From the NCBI RefSeq assembly GCF_001613405.1, contig NZ_BDCH01000012.1, positions 124,001 to 188,000 on the forward strand: a DNA stretch of 64,000 bases, written 5' to 3'. The stretch's first letter is position 1, and each line of letters starts with the position of its first letter. A program made the translations under genes and the position numbers. The DNA is from Nocardia crassostreae (GTDB lineage: Bacteria > Actinomycetota > Actinomycetes > Mycobacteriales > Mycobacteriaceae). The notes below the pieces were generated by a model that searched no databases, had not been told where the DNA came from, and saw only the letters and a program-made list of their open reading frames with translations. Of the stretch, positions 35,413-44,080 are shown piece by piece.

Positions 35413-36720
35413 GCCGACCGGATGAACCTCGAGCGGAAGCCTTCTCATTCCAGGGATCGGGCCCATGGCCCGCGGGAGCTTCCTGGTTGCGACCGGCTGG
35501 AACTCCCACTTCGACAGCAGACTGTAGAGAGTCGTTTGCAGTGCTACCCATGCGAAATTTCTACCGATACACATCTGACTGCCCATGCTGAACGGAACGA
35601 AGCTCCGCAATTTCGACCCGGTGCTCGACGGCGACCACCGATCGGGGTCGAAGGTGTTCGGCTCGGGGAAAATACGCGGGTTGCGGTGAATCGTGGCAAT
35701 GCTGTAGCCGATATCGGTCCCAGCGGGAAATGTGAATCCATCGAGTTCGACCGTGGTGACATTGCGTCTGGTCTGCAGTAGCGGCGAATGGAAGCGCGTG
35801 ACCTCGTTCAGGAAACAGTTCAGGTAGTCGAGTTGGTCGAGGCTGCGGGGGTCGAGTCCTTCCGCGCCCATGATCTCGTGCCGCAGTTTCGAAGCCACCT
35901 CCGGGCGCTGGGACAACTCGTACAGGGCCCAGGTCAGCGTGGCGGTCAAGGCGTCGATCCCGCCGAAGATAATCGTCACGGCCTGCTCTGCCAGGAACTT
36001 GTCACTACGGTCTTCATCGCCTGCCGCATCCAGCAGGAGGTCGATCAGGTCGTTCCGGCGTTCACCGCTGACCCGGCGCGCGACCAGCAGCTCCAGGCAG
36101 TAGTCCCGCAGTTTCGTTCCGGCCGACAGGAATCTGCGGTTCACCGGCAATGGCAGGGTCGCCAGTCGCTTCGGCAGCACACTGCCCACGATGGCGCCCC
36201 CGCCTATGTCCTCGATCAGACTCGAGATGAGCCGCAACTCCCCGCTGTCGGGTTCGTGCGAGAACATGGACCCGAGCAGATCGGTGATCGCCAACTCCAC
36301 CATCTCGGAACGGGTCTCGATAATCTGGCCCGGCCGCCACGACCTCGCCAACGCATCCGCATGACGCTTGACGATCGGCGTGTAATTGTCCAACTCTGTT
36401 CGATGGAAAGCCGGTTGCAGCAGCCGACGAATATCCCTGTGCTGCTGACCATCCGCGACAATCAGCGATTCCTCGAATATGAGGCGGATGCGTTCGAAGA
36501 GGAGCCCCCGCTCGTAGGCGTCGGAGTTCTCCACCAACACCCTGTGGAGTAGTTCGAAATCGGTAATGACATAGACAACGCGATTGCCGATATCAACACG
36601 TGCTATCTTCCCGACACTGGCCAGATCCACCATGAACTGGACCGGATCACGCCACATTCTCCAACCGTGTCCGAGCACCGGCAAACGTCCAGGTCCGCAC
36701 GGGACGTCACGAAGATCCAC
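35398..36720 (-). CDS. Cytochrome P450 with atypical I-helix and heme-loop residues
   Basis: A 440-residue P450. The ExxR pair is Glu306-Arg309 (FLNEVTRF), the PERF-like region is DPDRW, and the heme Cys is Cys384 in FSMGSQMCIG. Two consensus residues differ: the I-helix reads FGGIDAL, so the usual acid-alcohol Thr is Ala257 (next residue Leu), and the Arg/His two residues before the Cys is Gln382. Overall it resembles bacterial class CYP proteins with eukaryote-like length. No ferredoxin or reductase gene is adjacent. Substrate unknown. Confidence 0.9.
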   Translation of the reverse strand: MDLRDVPCGPGRLPVLGHGWRMWRDPVQFMVDLASVGKIARVDIGNRVVYVITDFELLHRVLVENSDAYERGLLFERIRLIFEESLIVADGQQHRDIRRLLQPAFHRTELDNYTPIVKRHADALARSWRPGQIIETRSEMVELAITDLLGSMFSHEPDSGELRLISSLIEDIGGGAIVGSVLPKRLATLPLPVNRRFLSAGTKLRDYCLELLVARRVSGERRNDLIDLLLDAAGDEDRSDKFLAEQAVTIIFGGIDALTATLTWALYELSQRPEVASKLRHEIMGAEGLDPRSLDQLDYLNCFLNEVTRFHSPLLQTRRNVTTVELDGFTFPAGTDIGYSIATIHRNPRIFPEPNTFDPDRWSPSSTGSKLRSFVPFSMGSQMCIGRNFAWVALQTTLYSLLSKWEFQPVATRKLPRAMGPIPGMRRLPLEVHPVGSVSA

Positions 36721-36862
36721 TGCATGCTGCCGTTCCTTCGGCAGGCTCGATGCCCGAGACCTCGAGCGTGTTCTTCACGAGCCTTACGTTAGTCCGGATC
36801 ATGGACCGACCACCACTTTTTGACGAAACGCCAACGACCCGAGCGTCATCCACGGATCCGTA

Positions 36863-38074
36863 TCACCGCGTGTGGTGCCAGCCGATTCCCTGCCGGTCCG
36901 GCTGTAGGTAGAACCGCCGCAGGTCGGCTTGGTGGGGTACCACCTCGGCGATGCTGTGCTGGTACGCGGTCAGCATGGCGGTGCGTTGCGGTGCTACGAC
37001 AGCGATGAGGTCGTCGACCGCGGCGATCATGCGGCGGACGACCTGCGGTTGGTTGCGGCCGTTGATCAGGATCTCGGCGAAGGCGAGTTCGACCAGCGCG
37101 TCCCAGTCGGGACTGGGTTCGACGACTCGCACGGCGCCGGACTTGTCTCGATGCGTGATCTCCCCCAGGGGCCGCGGTGCGGCGGCGGCCAGTATGGCCT
37201 CGATCCGGTCGAGGACCTGCACCGCGGTCGTGGGATCGTTGATGGCGGGCGACAGTGCGCGGATCGCGATGTCCACCAGTTGCCGCAGGCCGAAGGCCAC
37301 ATCCGTGCGCATGCTTCGTTCCGGGCCGATCGCGAGGCAGCGCAGCACTTTTCGAGGATCGATGCCGTCGCCGGTCCGGCACACCGCGGTTCCGGCGGCG
37401 AGGAAGTCGCCGAGCCCTACGTCAAGGTGAACGGTGGTCCGCGCGTGCGCCGCCAACGCGGTCAGACGTCGCGTGTCGATTCGCCGCAGCACTCCGGGCG
37501 ATCCGATGTATCGAATGCTGTCGTACGCCAGGGTGATCGGCGGCGCAGCCGATTGCGGAGGTGATGATTTCAGGGTTGTCATGGCGGCGAGGGTCTCGTG
37601 GGTGATGCGATCGAGCAGGCGGGTCAGCCGCATCAGACCGATGACCTCGTTGATATAGACGACGAACATGACCATGCTGACGGTGGCGAGCGTCATGGTG
37701 ATGAGTCCGGCCAGCCAGCTCGGCCGGTGTTCGAGGTATTGAACCTCGACGGTATAGACGAAGGTGGCGAGAAAGATCGCCAATGTGGCTTTCGTGACGT
37801 GGCTTCGAACGAACAACCGCACGATCCGGGGCGACAGGTTCCCGGACGCCATCTGCAAGGCCACCAGCGTTATGGAGAACACGACACCGAGGAAGGTGAG
37901 CATGGCGGGTCCAACGGTCGCGATGACGCGCAGGCTCTGTTCGGCCGACTCCGGGTACCGGTCGTGAGTAGGCTCGATCGCCGCGGTGATCGCGCCGAGG
38001 AGTCCGCCACCCACGATGCCGATGGCCGGGATGATCAGAAATGACTGCGCCAACTTCTCGCCGCGAACCGTCAT
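36863..38074 (-). CDS. DUF2254 membrane protein
   Basis: A 403-residue protein with four membrane helices in its first 150 residues (FLIIPAIGIVGGGLLGAITAA; VIATVGPAMLTFLGVVFSIT; TLAIFLATFVYTVEVQ; LITMTLATVSMVMFVVYI) and a soluble C-terminal domain with DVAFGLRQLVDIAIRALSPAINDPTTA, the DUF2254 hallmark. GACAAGGAGGTCGGC precedes ATG 38074. The function is not established. The 143 bases between this gene's stop and the P450 start contain nothing recognised. Confidence 0.88.
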   Translation of the reverse strand: MTVRGEKLAQSFLIIPAIGIVGGGLLGAITAAIEPTHDRYPESAEQSLRVIATVGPAMLTFLGVVFSITLVALQMASGNLSPRIVRLFVRSHVTKATLAIFLATFVYTVEVQYLEHRPSWLAGLITMTLATVSMVMFVVYINEVIGLMRLTRLLDRITHETLAAMTTLKSSPPQSAAPPITLAYDSIRYIGSPGVLRRIDTRRLTALAAHARTTVHLDVGLGDFLAAGTAVCRTGDGIDPRKVLRCLAIGPERSMRTDVAFGLRQLVDIAIRALSPAINDPTTAVQVLDRIEAILAAAAPRPLGEITHRDKSGAVRVVEPSPDWDALVELAFAEILINGRNQPQVVRRMIAAVDDLIAVVAPQRTAMLTAYQHSIAEVVPHQADLRRFYLQPDRQGIGWHHTR

Positions 38075-38146
38075 GCCGACCTCCTTGTCGTGCGGATGTG
38101 GCGGAGCCGCCGTCCGCGTGGCGCGCAAGTGCCCGGAGTTCGAACC

Positions 38147-38164
38147 TGTACGATCATAGTGTAC
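38147..38164 (+). promoter_or_regulatory. TGTAC-N8-TGTAC motif upstream of the TetR pair
   Basis: Two TGTAC half-sites 13 bases apart (TGTACGATCATAGTGTAC). The same half-sites at the same spacing occur at 42383-42400 and, on the other strand, at 44004-44021. Candidate shared operator. Confidence 0.6.
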
Positions 38165-38189
38165 GAAAAACTAGTTCCTATAGTGCGAG

Positions 38190-38771
38190 GTGAGGGGCAT
38201 CAAATACGACCAACCGCCGGTCCGCCGCCGCAAGGCGTCCGAGCGCAGGGACCAGCTGGCCGCCGCGGGGGAGCGCGTCATTGCCGAACGGGGGATCGAA
38301 GGCATCACGCATCGGGCGATCGCCGAAGAGGCGGGTGTTCCGCTGGGGTCGACGACCTATTACTTCGTCGACCGGGACGACATCATCGAGGCTGTGCTGC
38401 GCCGTAGCGTGGAGGGGTTCACCGAGTACATGGGCCAGTGGGCGGCCGAGCACGAGGACTCCACGCTGGAAGAGCTCGTCGAGGCCATGATCGACGCGAC
38501 CATGGGATGCCTCGGACCCGAGCGCAATCAGAGCATCGTCGAATACGAGGTGAGCGTGGCCGCGTTCCGGCGGCCGGAATGGCACGCGCTGACACAGCGG
38601 TTCCTCGATCTGCCGATCGAGATCCTCGCGCCGCGCCACACCGACCGCATTACCGCCATGATGGCTAATGTGATGATGACGGGCTTGATCTTTCACGGGC
38701 TCAGCTCCGAAACGCCGCTCGAACGCGACGAGGTCGCCACCATCATGCGCCGGATCTTCGGCTTGTCTTGA
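38190..38771 (+). CDS. TetR family regulator, tandem copy 1
   Basis: A 193-residue TetR protein: RRDQLAAAGERVIAERGIEGITHRAIAEEAGVPLGSTTYYFVDRDDIIEAVL is the DNA-binding domain. The C-terminal half is helical. It is followed by a close paralogue whose TTG start overlaps its stop. The GTG at 38190 is the likely start, placed just after the TGTAC-N8-TGTAC motif, which suggests autoregulation. Confidence 0.88.
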   Translation: MRGIKYDQPPVRRRKASERRDQLAAAGERVIAERGIEGITHRAIAEEAGVPLGSTTYYFVDRDDIIEAVLRRSVEGFTEYMGQWAAEHEDSTLEELVEAMIDATMGCLGPERNQSIVEYEVSVAAFRRPEWHALTQRFLDLPIEILAPRHTDRITAMMANVMMTGLIFHGLSSETPLERDEVATIMRRIFGLS

Positions 38772-39349
38772 CAGATCGACCGCCGGTGCGGCGCCGCAAG
38801 GCGTCCGCGCGCAGGGAGCAACTGGCCGCCGCGGGGGAGCGGGTGATCGCCGATCGCGGTCTCGAGGGCCTGACCCACCGCGCGGTCGCGGAGGAAGCGG
38901 GCATTCCGATCGGCTCGACGACCTACTACTTCGCCGATCGGGGCGATCTGATCGATGCCGTGCTGCACCGTGCGGTCGACGGATACGCCGAGTACACCGA
39001 GAAGTTCGTTCTCGAGCACGCCGACGACACGGCCGACCAGTTGGTCGGCTATCTCGTCGACGTGGTCATGAATTGTGTTGGCTCCGAAAGCGGTCAGAGC
39101 ATTGTCGAATTCGAACTGTCCCTGACGGCCCACCGCAGGCCCGAACTACGGGGGCCGGTGCGGCGGTTCCTGGAACTGGATATCGCCGCGCTGGCGTCGC
39201 GCTTCACCGACCCACTCACCGCCAAGGCCGTCTCACTGGCGATGACGGGCTTGATCTTTCACGGGCTCAGCTCCGAAACGGCGCTCGAACGCGACGATAT
39301 CGCCGCCATCATCCGCCGGATGATCGCAGCGCGGGCGGCGTCGGGCTGA
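38768..39349 (+). CDS. TetR family regulator, tandem copy 2
   Basis: A 193-residue paralogue of the preceding protein (VRRRKASARREQLAAAGERVIADRGLEGLTHRAVAEEAGIPIGSTTYYF). The TTG start overlaps the stop of copy 1 as TTGA, so the two are coupled and made together; they could form heterodimers. A 57-bp segment near the C-terminus is identical to copy 1 but for one base, far more similar than the rest of the pair. The end overlaps the convergent VOC gene by 41 bases. Confidence 0.88.
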   Translation: MTDRPPVRRRKASARREQLAAAGERVIADRGLEGLTHRAVAEEAGIPIGSTTYYFADRGDLIDAVLHRAVDGYAEYTEKFVLEHADDTADQLVGYLVDVVMNCVGSESGQSIVEFELSLTAHRRPELRGPVRRFLELDIAALASRFTDPLTAKAVSLAMTGLIFHGLSSETALERDDIAAIIRRMIAARAASG

Positions 39350-39701
39350 TGCAGAACGGCTGACCCGAGGGATCGAGCAGGACTATGAGCGTGTCCGGCG
39401 GGCTCGGTTGGAACTCCGGTTTGGTGGCGCCCAACGAGATCAGTTCCATCTCGGCCTGGGCCAGGTCGTCGACGTAGAGGTCGATGTGGAACGGCAGCTC
39501 GTCCTGCGGCCAGTCCGGTCGCCGATAGTCGCGGGACCTGCCGAACACGAGCCCCACACCGGTCTCGTCGGCCGCGATCCAGGCGTAATCATCCTCGGCC
39601 GCGACGATCTGCCAGCCGAGCGCTCGGCCGTAGAACTCCGCCAGGGCTGGCGGGTCGTCGCACATGATCGCCGCGGTGGCGAGTCTGCCGATTCCGGTCA
39701 T
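39309..39701 (-). CDS. VOC family protein
   Basis: A 130-residue bleomycin-resistance-like VOC protein: LATAAIMCDDPPALAEFYGRALGWQIV, then FHIDLYVDDLAQAEMELISLGATKP and VLLDPSGQPFCI with the usual metal His/Glu region altered in part. Its ATG overlaps the stop of the UvrA-like gene (ATGA), so it is the last gene of a PPOX, UvrA-like, VOC operon. It may bind or sequester the same toxic compound. Confidence 0.88.
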   Translation of the reverse strand: MTGIGRLATAAIMCDDPPALAEFYGRALGWQIVAAEDDYAWIAADETGVGLVFGRSRDYRRPDWPQDELPFHIDLYVDDLAQAEMELISLGATKPEFQPSPPDTLIVLLDPSGQPFCISPTPPALRSSGG

Positions 39702-41968
39702 TTCGTAGCCTTTCGATTTCGTGCCCGGCCATTGGCCAGGGCTTGGCCGGTTTTGGAGTCGGGGGTGGCGATCAGGTCTTCGGGTGTGCCTTGGCAGAGG
39801 ATCCGCCCGCCATTGCGGCCCGCGCCGGGGCCGAGGTCGACGACCCAGTCGGCGCGTCGGATGACGTCGAGGTTGTGTTCGATGACCACGACCGTGTTGC
39901 CCTGTGCGACAAGGCAGTTCAGCACCGCCATCAGGGTGTCGATATCGGACAGGTGCAGCCCGGTGGTGGGTTCGTCGAGGACATAGATCGCATGCTCATC
40001 CCGGTCGGTGAGCTCCCTGGCGATCTTGAGTCGCTGGCATTCACCGCCGGACAGCGTGGTCAGGGATTGCCCGAGGCGCAGGTAGCCGAGTCCGACATCG
40101 GAGATGGCGCGCAGTGAGCGGGCGATGCGCGGTTCGCCCAGCCGCTCGACGGCCTCGTCGATGGTGAGGTCGTGCACATCGGCGATGGTGAGTCCGTCCA
40201 CGGTGTAGGCGAGGACCTCCTCGGTGAACCGCCTGCCATCGCAGCCCGAGCAGATCACCTCCTGGTCCTCCAGGAACGCCAGATCGGTCGAAATGAAGCC
40301 GAGCCCTTTGCATTCCGGGCAGGCGCCGTCGGAATTGGCGCTGAACAGCGCGGTGGAGATGTCATTGTGGTCGGCGAAGAGCTTGCGGATGGCCGGGGCG
40401 ATGCCGGTGTAGGTGATGGGCGAGGAACGCCGGTTGGTGCTGACGGGACGCTGATCGACGATGGTCGCCGGATGCTGTTCGACGAGTTCGGCGATCAGGC
40501 TCGACTTGCCCGACCCGGCGACACCGGTGATCGCGGTCAGCACACCGGTCGGGATGTCCACGGTGACGTTCTGCAGATTGTTGCGCTTGGCCTTCGAGAT
40601 ACGAAGGCGGCCGGTGGGTTCGCGTCGCTCGGCGGTGGCATTGCGGCGCTGGCGCAGGGCGCGGCCGGTCGGAGTGTCGGCCGCGGCGAGATCGGCGAAG
40701 GCTCCTTGGAAGACCAGTCTTCCGCCATGACTGCCCGCGGCCGGGCCGATTTCCACGATCTGGTCGGCGTGGCGCATGACATCCGGGTCGTGTTCGACGA
40801 CCAGCACGGAATTGCCGTTGTCCCGCAGGCGTTTCAACAGATCGGTCATGGACTGCACATCGTGTGGATGCAGCCCGACGGTGGGCTCGTCGAAGACGTA
40901 GAGCATTTCGGTGAGGCTGCTGTTGAGATGCCGCACGGTCTTGATGCGCTGCGATTCGCCACCGGACAGCGATGCCGTCGACCTCGACAATGACAGGTAG
41001 CCGAGCCCGATCTCCGTCAGCGCCTCCAGCCGGTCCCGCAGCGCGGCGACAACGGGTGCGACGCTCGGTGTCTTGACCTTCCGCAGCACATCGGCCAGAT
41101 CGCCGACCTCCATGCGGCTCATCTCGACGATGGTGGTTCCCGCGACGCGCGCGCTGCGCGCCGCCTCGTTCAGGCGGTCGCCATGACAGTCCGGGCAGGG
41201 CTGCGAGCTCGCGAACTGTTCGACGGTGGCCTGTCGGCGGTCGGACTGTTTGTCGGTATTCAGGTAGACGCGGCCGAACCTCGGGACCAAGCCCTCCCAG
41301 GATTCCTTGGACTTCGAGCCCGATCGACTCGCGGGCGCGCCGTAGAACAGCACCTTACGTTGCGCCGCAGTCCATTTCCCCACCGGAGTCGACATATCGA
41401 ACCCGGCGTCGGCGCAGGTGCCGAGGAGATATTTGCCATTGAACCCGGGCATCAGGATCGCGCCGCGCTGCAGCGACTTGTTCAGGTCCACGAGCTTGTC
41501 GGGATCACCGGCGAGTTGTTCACCGAGACCCGCGCAGGTCGTGCACATGCCCGCGGGGTCGTTGAACGAAAAGTGGTTCGACGCACCGACATGCGGCTTG
41601 CTCGCTCGCGAGAACAGCAGCCGCAGATAGGTGTAGGCATCGGTGATCGTGCCGACCGTGGAGCGCGCATTGCCGCCCAGCCGCCTCTGATCGATCACGA
41701 TCACGGTGGACAGACCGTCGATCAGGTCCACCTCCGGCCGGTTCCACTTCGGCAGCCGGGTGCGGATATAGGGTGGGTAGGTCTCGTTCAACTGGTAACC
41801 GGCCTCCGCCGCAATGGTTTCGAACACCAGTGACGATTTGCCCGACCCGGACACCCCGACGAATACGACCAGCGACCCGCGTGGCACCTCGAGATCCACA
41901 TCCCGCAGGTTGTTCGTCCGCGCCGCGCGAATCCGAATACTGCGCTCATTCTGCTTCGTTGCAGCCAT
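39698..41968 (-). CDS. UvrA-like ABC protein (UvrA2/antibiotic-resistance type)
   Basis: A 756-residue protein with two ABC ATPase halves: Walker A GVSGSGKSSLVFETIAAE and GVAGSGKSSLIAEL, signature LSGGESQRIKT and LSGGECQRLKI, and zinc-finger-like CTTCAGLG, CPDCHGDR, CPECKGLG and CSGCDGRR. It is shorter than housekeeping UvrA (about 950) and lacks its full insertion domain, as in UvrA2 and DrrC-type proteins linked to antibiotic resistance. ATG 41968 is used rather than an upstream start that overlaps the PPOX gene. Likely protects DNA or displaces intercalating drugs. Confidence 0.9.
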   Translation of the reverse strand: MAATKQNERSIRIRAARTNNLRDVDLEVPRGSLVVFVGVSGSGKSSLVFETIAAEAGYQLNETYPPYIRTRLPKWNRPEVDLIDGLSTVIVIDQRRLGGNARSTVGTITDAYTYLRLLFSRASKPHVGASNHFSFNDPAGMCTTCAGLGEQLAGDPDKLVDLNKSLQRGAILMPGFNGKYLLGTCADAGFDMSTPVGKWTAAQRKVLFYGAPASRSGSKSKESWEGLVPRFGRVYLNTDKQSDRRQATVEQFASSQPCPDCHGDRLNEAARSARVAGTTIVEMSRMEVGDLADVLRKVKTPSVAPVVAALRDRLEALTEIGLGYLSLSRSTASLSGGESQRIKTVRHLNSSLTEMLYVFDEPTVGLHPHDVQSMTDLLKRLRDNGNSVLVVEHDPDVMRHADQIVEIGPAAGSHGGRLVFQGAFADLAAADTPTGRALRQRRNATAERREPTGRLRISKAKRNNLQNVTVDIPTGVLTAITGVAGSGKSSLIAELVEQHPATIVDQRPVSTNRRSSPITYTGIAPAIRKLFADHNDISTALFSANSDGACPECKGLGFISTDLAFLEDQEVICSGCDGRRFTEEVLAYTVDGLTIADVHDLTIDEAVERLGEPRIARSLRAISDVGLGYLRLGQSLTTLSGGECQRLKIARELTDRDEHAIYVLDEPTTGLHLSDIDTLMAVLNCLVAQGNTVVVIEHNLDVIRRADWVVDLGPGAGRNGGRILCQGTPEDLIATPDSKTGQALANGRARNRKATK

Positions 41969-42012
41969 GGTCCAGACCTCCTGATTCGATTGGCGTACGA
42001 ATGATTCGATGA

Positions 42013-42327
42013 CTAGTGGCCGGGTGTGATGGCAATGCCGACGGAACCGTCTCTGCCCCTGGTGATTCGGCTGGCATAGATCGCGAACCGTCCGGTGAAC
42101 CCGTACTTCCCCGCGATCAGCGCGCGTACGCGATCGCTGCCAGCGGCGTCCAGCACCTCGGCCGTGCCGGGCAGCGCCCGCCCTTGTTTCCTGCCACGCA
42201 GATCGCACGCCGCGACGGTCACCCGCGGATTGCGACGCATCCGCTCGACCTTCCAGGTGCCGTCCTTGCGGTAGTGCGTGAGGTAGATGTACCTGCCGAC
42301 CGCCAGGTCAGCGAACGTTTTCGTCAT
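42013..42327 (-). CDS. PPOX-class F420-dependent oxidoreductase-like protein, internally shortened
   Basis: A 104-residue split-barrel flavin/F420-binding-like protein: MTKTFADLAVGRYIYLTHYRKDGT at the start, then directly WKVERMRRNPRVTVAACDLRGRKQG, and KYGFTGRFAIYASRITRGRDGSVGI at the end. Relatives have about 30 residues between RKDGT and the K-x-R-RNPRV segment (VPTPVW, then a WTVADSGK-like strand). The block is missing in frame, removing a core strand. It is 44 bases upstream of the UvrA-like gene and leads its operon. The protein may be folded poorly or have another role. Confidence 0.78.
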   Translation of the reverse strand: MTKTFADLAVGRYIYLTHYRKDGTWKVERMRRNPRVTVAACDLRGRKQGRALPGTAEVLDAAGSDRVRALIAGKYGFTGRFAIYASRITRGRDGSVGIAITPGH

Positions 42328-42381
42328 CGTGGTTCTCCCCTCTGGCAGCTCTTCGGAAGGGCCCGAGTCACTACAATATGT

Positions 42382-42402
42382 TTGTACACGTTATATGTAC
42401 AA
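42382..42402 (+). promoter_or_regulatory. TTGTACA-N7-TGTACAA operator-like dyad
   Basis: Seven-base inverted repeat arms with a seven-base spacer in the 113-base gap between the divergent PPOX and VOC genes. It contains TGTAC-N8-TGTAC at 42383-42400, the motif also found before the TetR pair and before the Gfo/Idh gene. Candidate operator for the tandem TetR proteins. Confidence 0.65.
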
Positions 42403-42440
42403 TAGGTGGGTACAGGTTCGCCTTCGACGAAGGAGCTGAC

Positions 42441-42824
42441 ATGGAGATGCGCCGCGTATGCCCGCTGATGATCGTGGAAGACACCGCGAAAACCCTGGAC
42501 TGGTACGCCGAACGCGGATTCGATGTGGTGCGCGATCTCGCCCCTGACGACCTGCACCTGCTGGTCAAGGATGGCGAGGGCTTCGCGCAGGTCATGGGCG
42601 CCGCAGAGGCGTACGCCGTGCATCCGCAGAAGGCCGAGGTGCCGATCGGAGCCGTATCGGGTTGGTTCTACTTGAACCTCGACGATGCGGCCACGTTCAT
42701 CGATTCGATCATCGACCGGGTCGAGGTGGTCAAGGATGCCCGTTTCGACTTCGGCCGAGTCCTCTACTTCAAGGACCTCAATGGCTACACCATCGGTGTC
42801 AACCAGATCTTCGAACTCGGCTGA
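42441..42824 (+). CDS. VOC family protein
   Basis: A 127-residue VOC-fold protein: MRRVCPLMIVEDTAKTLDWYAERGFDVV, WFYLNLDDAATFIDSII and FGRVLYFKDLNGYTIGVNQI. GAAGGAGCTGAC precedes ATG 42441. It is divergent from the PPOX-UvrA-VOC operon across the shared dyad, which suggests joint control. Several copies of such proteins in a drug-resistance-like context favour binding or modification of a toxic compound. Confidence 0.88.
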   Translation: MEMRRVCPLMIVEDTAKTLDWYAERGFDVVRDLAPDDLHLLVKDGEGFAQVMGAAEAYAVHPQKAEVPIGAVSGWFYLNLDDAATFIDSIIDRVEVVKDARFDFGRVLYFKDLNGYTIGVNQIFELG

Positions 42825-42921
42825 TCGCTTCTGTACGGTGCTGGAGTTGCGTGGGAATCAGGTTGCCGCGCAAACCGATTACGTCGGCGGCCCGTAACGC
42901 GTCGCCCGACATCATCGCCTC

Positions 42922-42966
42922 GAACGAGTGCGGGCCCACCCTCTTCGGGTGGGCCCGCACTCGTTC
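42922..42966. terminator. Bidirectional hairpin terminator
   Basis: A perfect 20-bp inverted repeat (arms 42922-42941 and 42947-42966, beginning GAACGAGTGCGGGCCCACCC) with loop TCTTC, between the convergent VOC and Gfo/Idh genes. The arms end three bases from the Gfo/Idh stop. Confidence 0.85.
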
Positions 42967-42968
42967 GG

Positions 42969-43937
42969 TCATCGGCGCAGTTCGATGCGGTGTACGCCGT
43001 GCGGTTCGTTGGTGACCGCGTCCTGGATATCGAGGGTCAGGCGCAGGCTGTCGAGCAGGCTCGCGGGGGATATTTGATTGGCCGCCTCGCCGCGCAGGCA
43101 GGCCAGAACGTGCTCGATGGTCAGCGCGTACGGGTCCGGCTGGTCGGCCGGTGACTCGGTGTGTGCGGCGGCGGTAAATTCGGCGAGTGTCGCCCGGGGC
43201 ATCTGCCCGGGCGGGACGGTCACGCTGTATTCGATGACGCCTTCGGTGAAGGTGGCGAGATAGCCGGTCCGGATCCCATATGTGCTGGGCATCAATGTGG
43301 TTCCGCTGATGCGAACCACGGTGTCGGGGTAGGTGAGCACGATGTGGATGGCGGACCCGTGCACGGGGCCGTCCGCACCCGCGACGGTGCACGATTCGGG
43401 CATCCCGAGGGTGTGCAGGATGGCGTCGATTTCGGTGTGCAGCGTATCGAGCGTGATGTTGTTCAGCCTGCCGTCGTAACCGGGCCACTCACCGGCGCGA
43501 ACCTCCAGGTCCAGGGCGAGTAATTTCCCGTGTTCGCCCGCCGTGACCGCCTCACGCAATCGCCGGTGCGCCGAACCGAAACGCAGGTGCAGGTCGACGA
43601 ATACCTCTCGATCGCTGACGGCGGCCGCGTCCGCGACCCGCTGCGCATCGGAAAAATTCAGCGCCACAGGAACTTCGGAGAACACGTGCTTACCCGCGGC
43701 CAGCCCGCGCAAGATCAGCTCGGCATGCAGTTTGCTGGGTAGGCAGATGTCGATCAGGTCGATGCTCGGATCGTCGAAGATGCCGTCGAGGTCGGTGGTG
43801 GTCTCGAACCCGTAGCGCTGATGCAGCTCGTCCAAGGCCGAGGGCGTGCGGCCGAACACGACGACCTCAACCGGATGCTGCGCGTAGATGGCGGCATGGA
43901 GCTGCCCGAAACTGGTTCCCAACAGTGCGATCTTCAC
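42969..43937 (-). CDS. Gfo/Idh/MocA family oxidoreductase
   Basis: A 322-residue NAD(P)-dependent dehydrogenase. The Rossmann start is VKIALLGTSFGQLHAAIYA; IDLIDICLPSKLHAELILRGLAAGKHVFSEVPVALN is the characteristic EKP-type region, here SEVPVA, and the C-terminal alpha/beta domain follows. GGAAGGAGC precedes the GTG at 43937; the open frame further upstream is not supported. The 144 bases upstream hold the TGTAC motif. Substrate may be a sugar or cyclitol. Confidence 0.87.
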   Translation of the reverse strand: MKIALLGTSFGQLHAAIYAQHPVEVVVFGRTPSALDELHQRYGFETTTDLDGIFDDPSIDLIDICLPSKLHAELILRGLAAGKHVFSEVPVALNFSDAQRVADAAAVSDREVFVDLHLRFGSAHRRLREAVTAGEHGKLLALDLEVRAGEWPGYDGRLNNITLDTLHTEIDAILHTLGMPESCTVAGADGPVHGSAIHIVLTYPDTVVRISGTTLMPSTYGIRTGYLATFTEGVIEYSVTVPPGQMPRATLAEFTAAAHTESPADQPDPYALTIEHVLACLRGEAANQISPASLLDSLRLTLDIQDAVTNEPHGVHRIELRR

Positions 43938-44003
43938 GGTGATGCTCCTTCCATTTCGTGCCTTGACGTGCACATTCGCCCGCCGCAGCCATACTCTATG
44001 AAA

Positions 44004-44021
44004 GTACAAGACTATCGTACA
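44004..44021 (-). promoter_or_regulatory. TGTAC-N8-TGTAC motif upstream of the Gfo/Idh gene
   Basis: Read on the minus strand: TGTACGATAGTCTTGTAC. It shares the TGTACGAT start and 13-base spacing with the motif at 38147. It lies 67 bases upstream of the Gfo/Idh GTG. Confidence 0.6.
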
Positions 44022-44080
44022 AGTTAAGTGTCCGAAAAATAGCCGCCGGGTTCGAGCGGCGGCGCACTAGGCTTCCTGTT

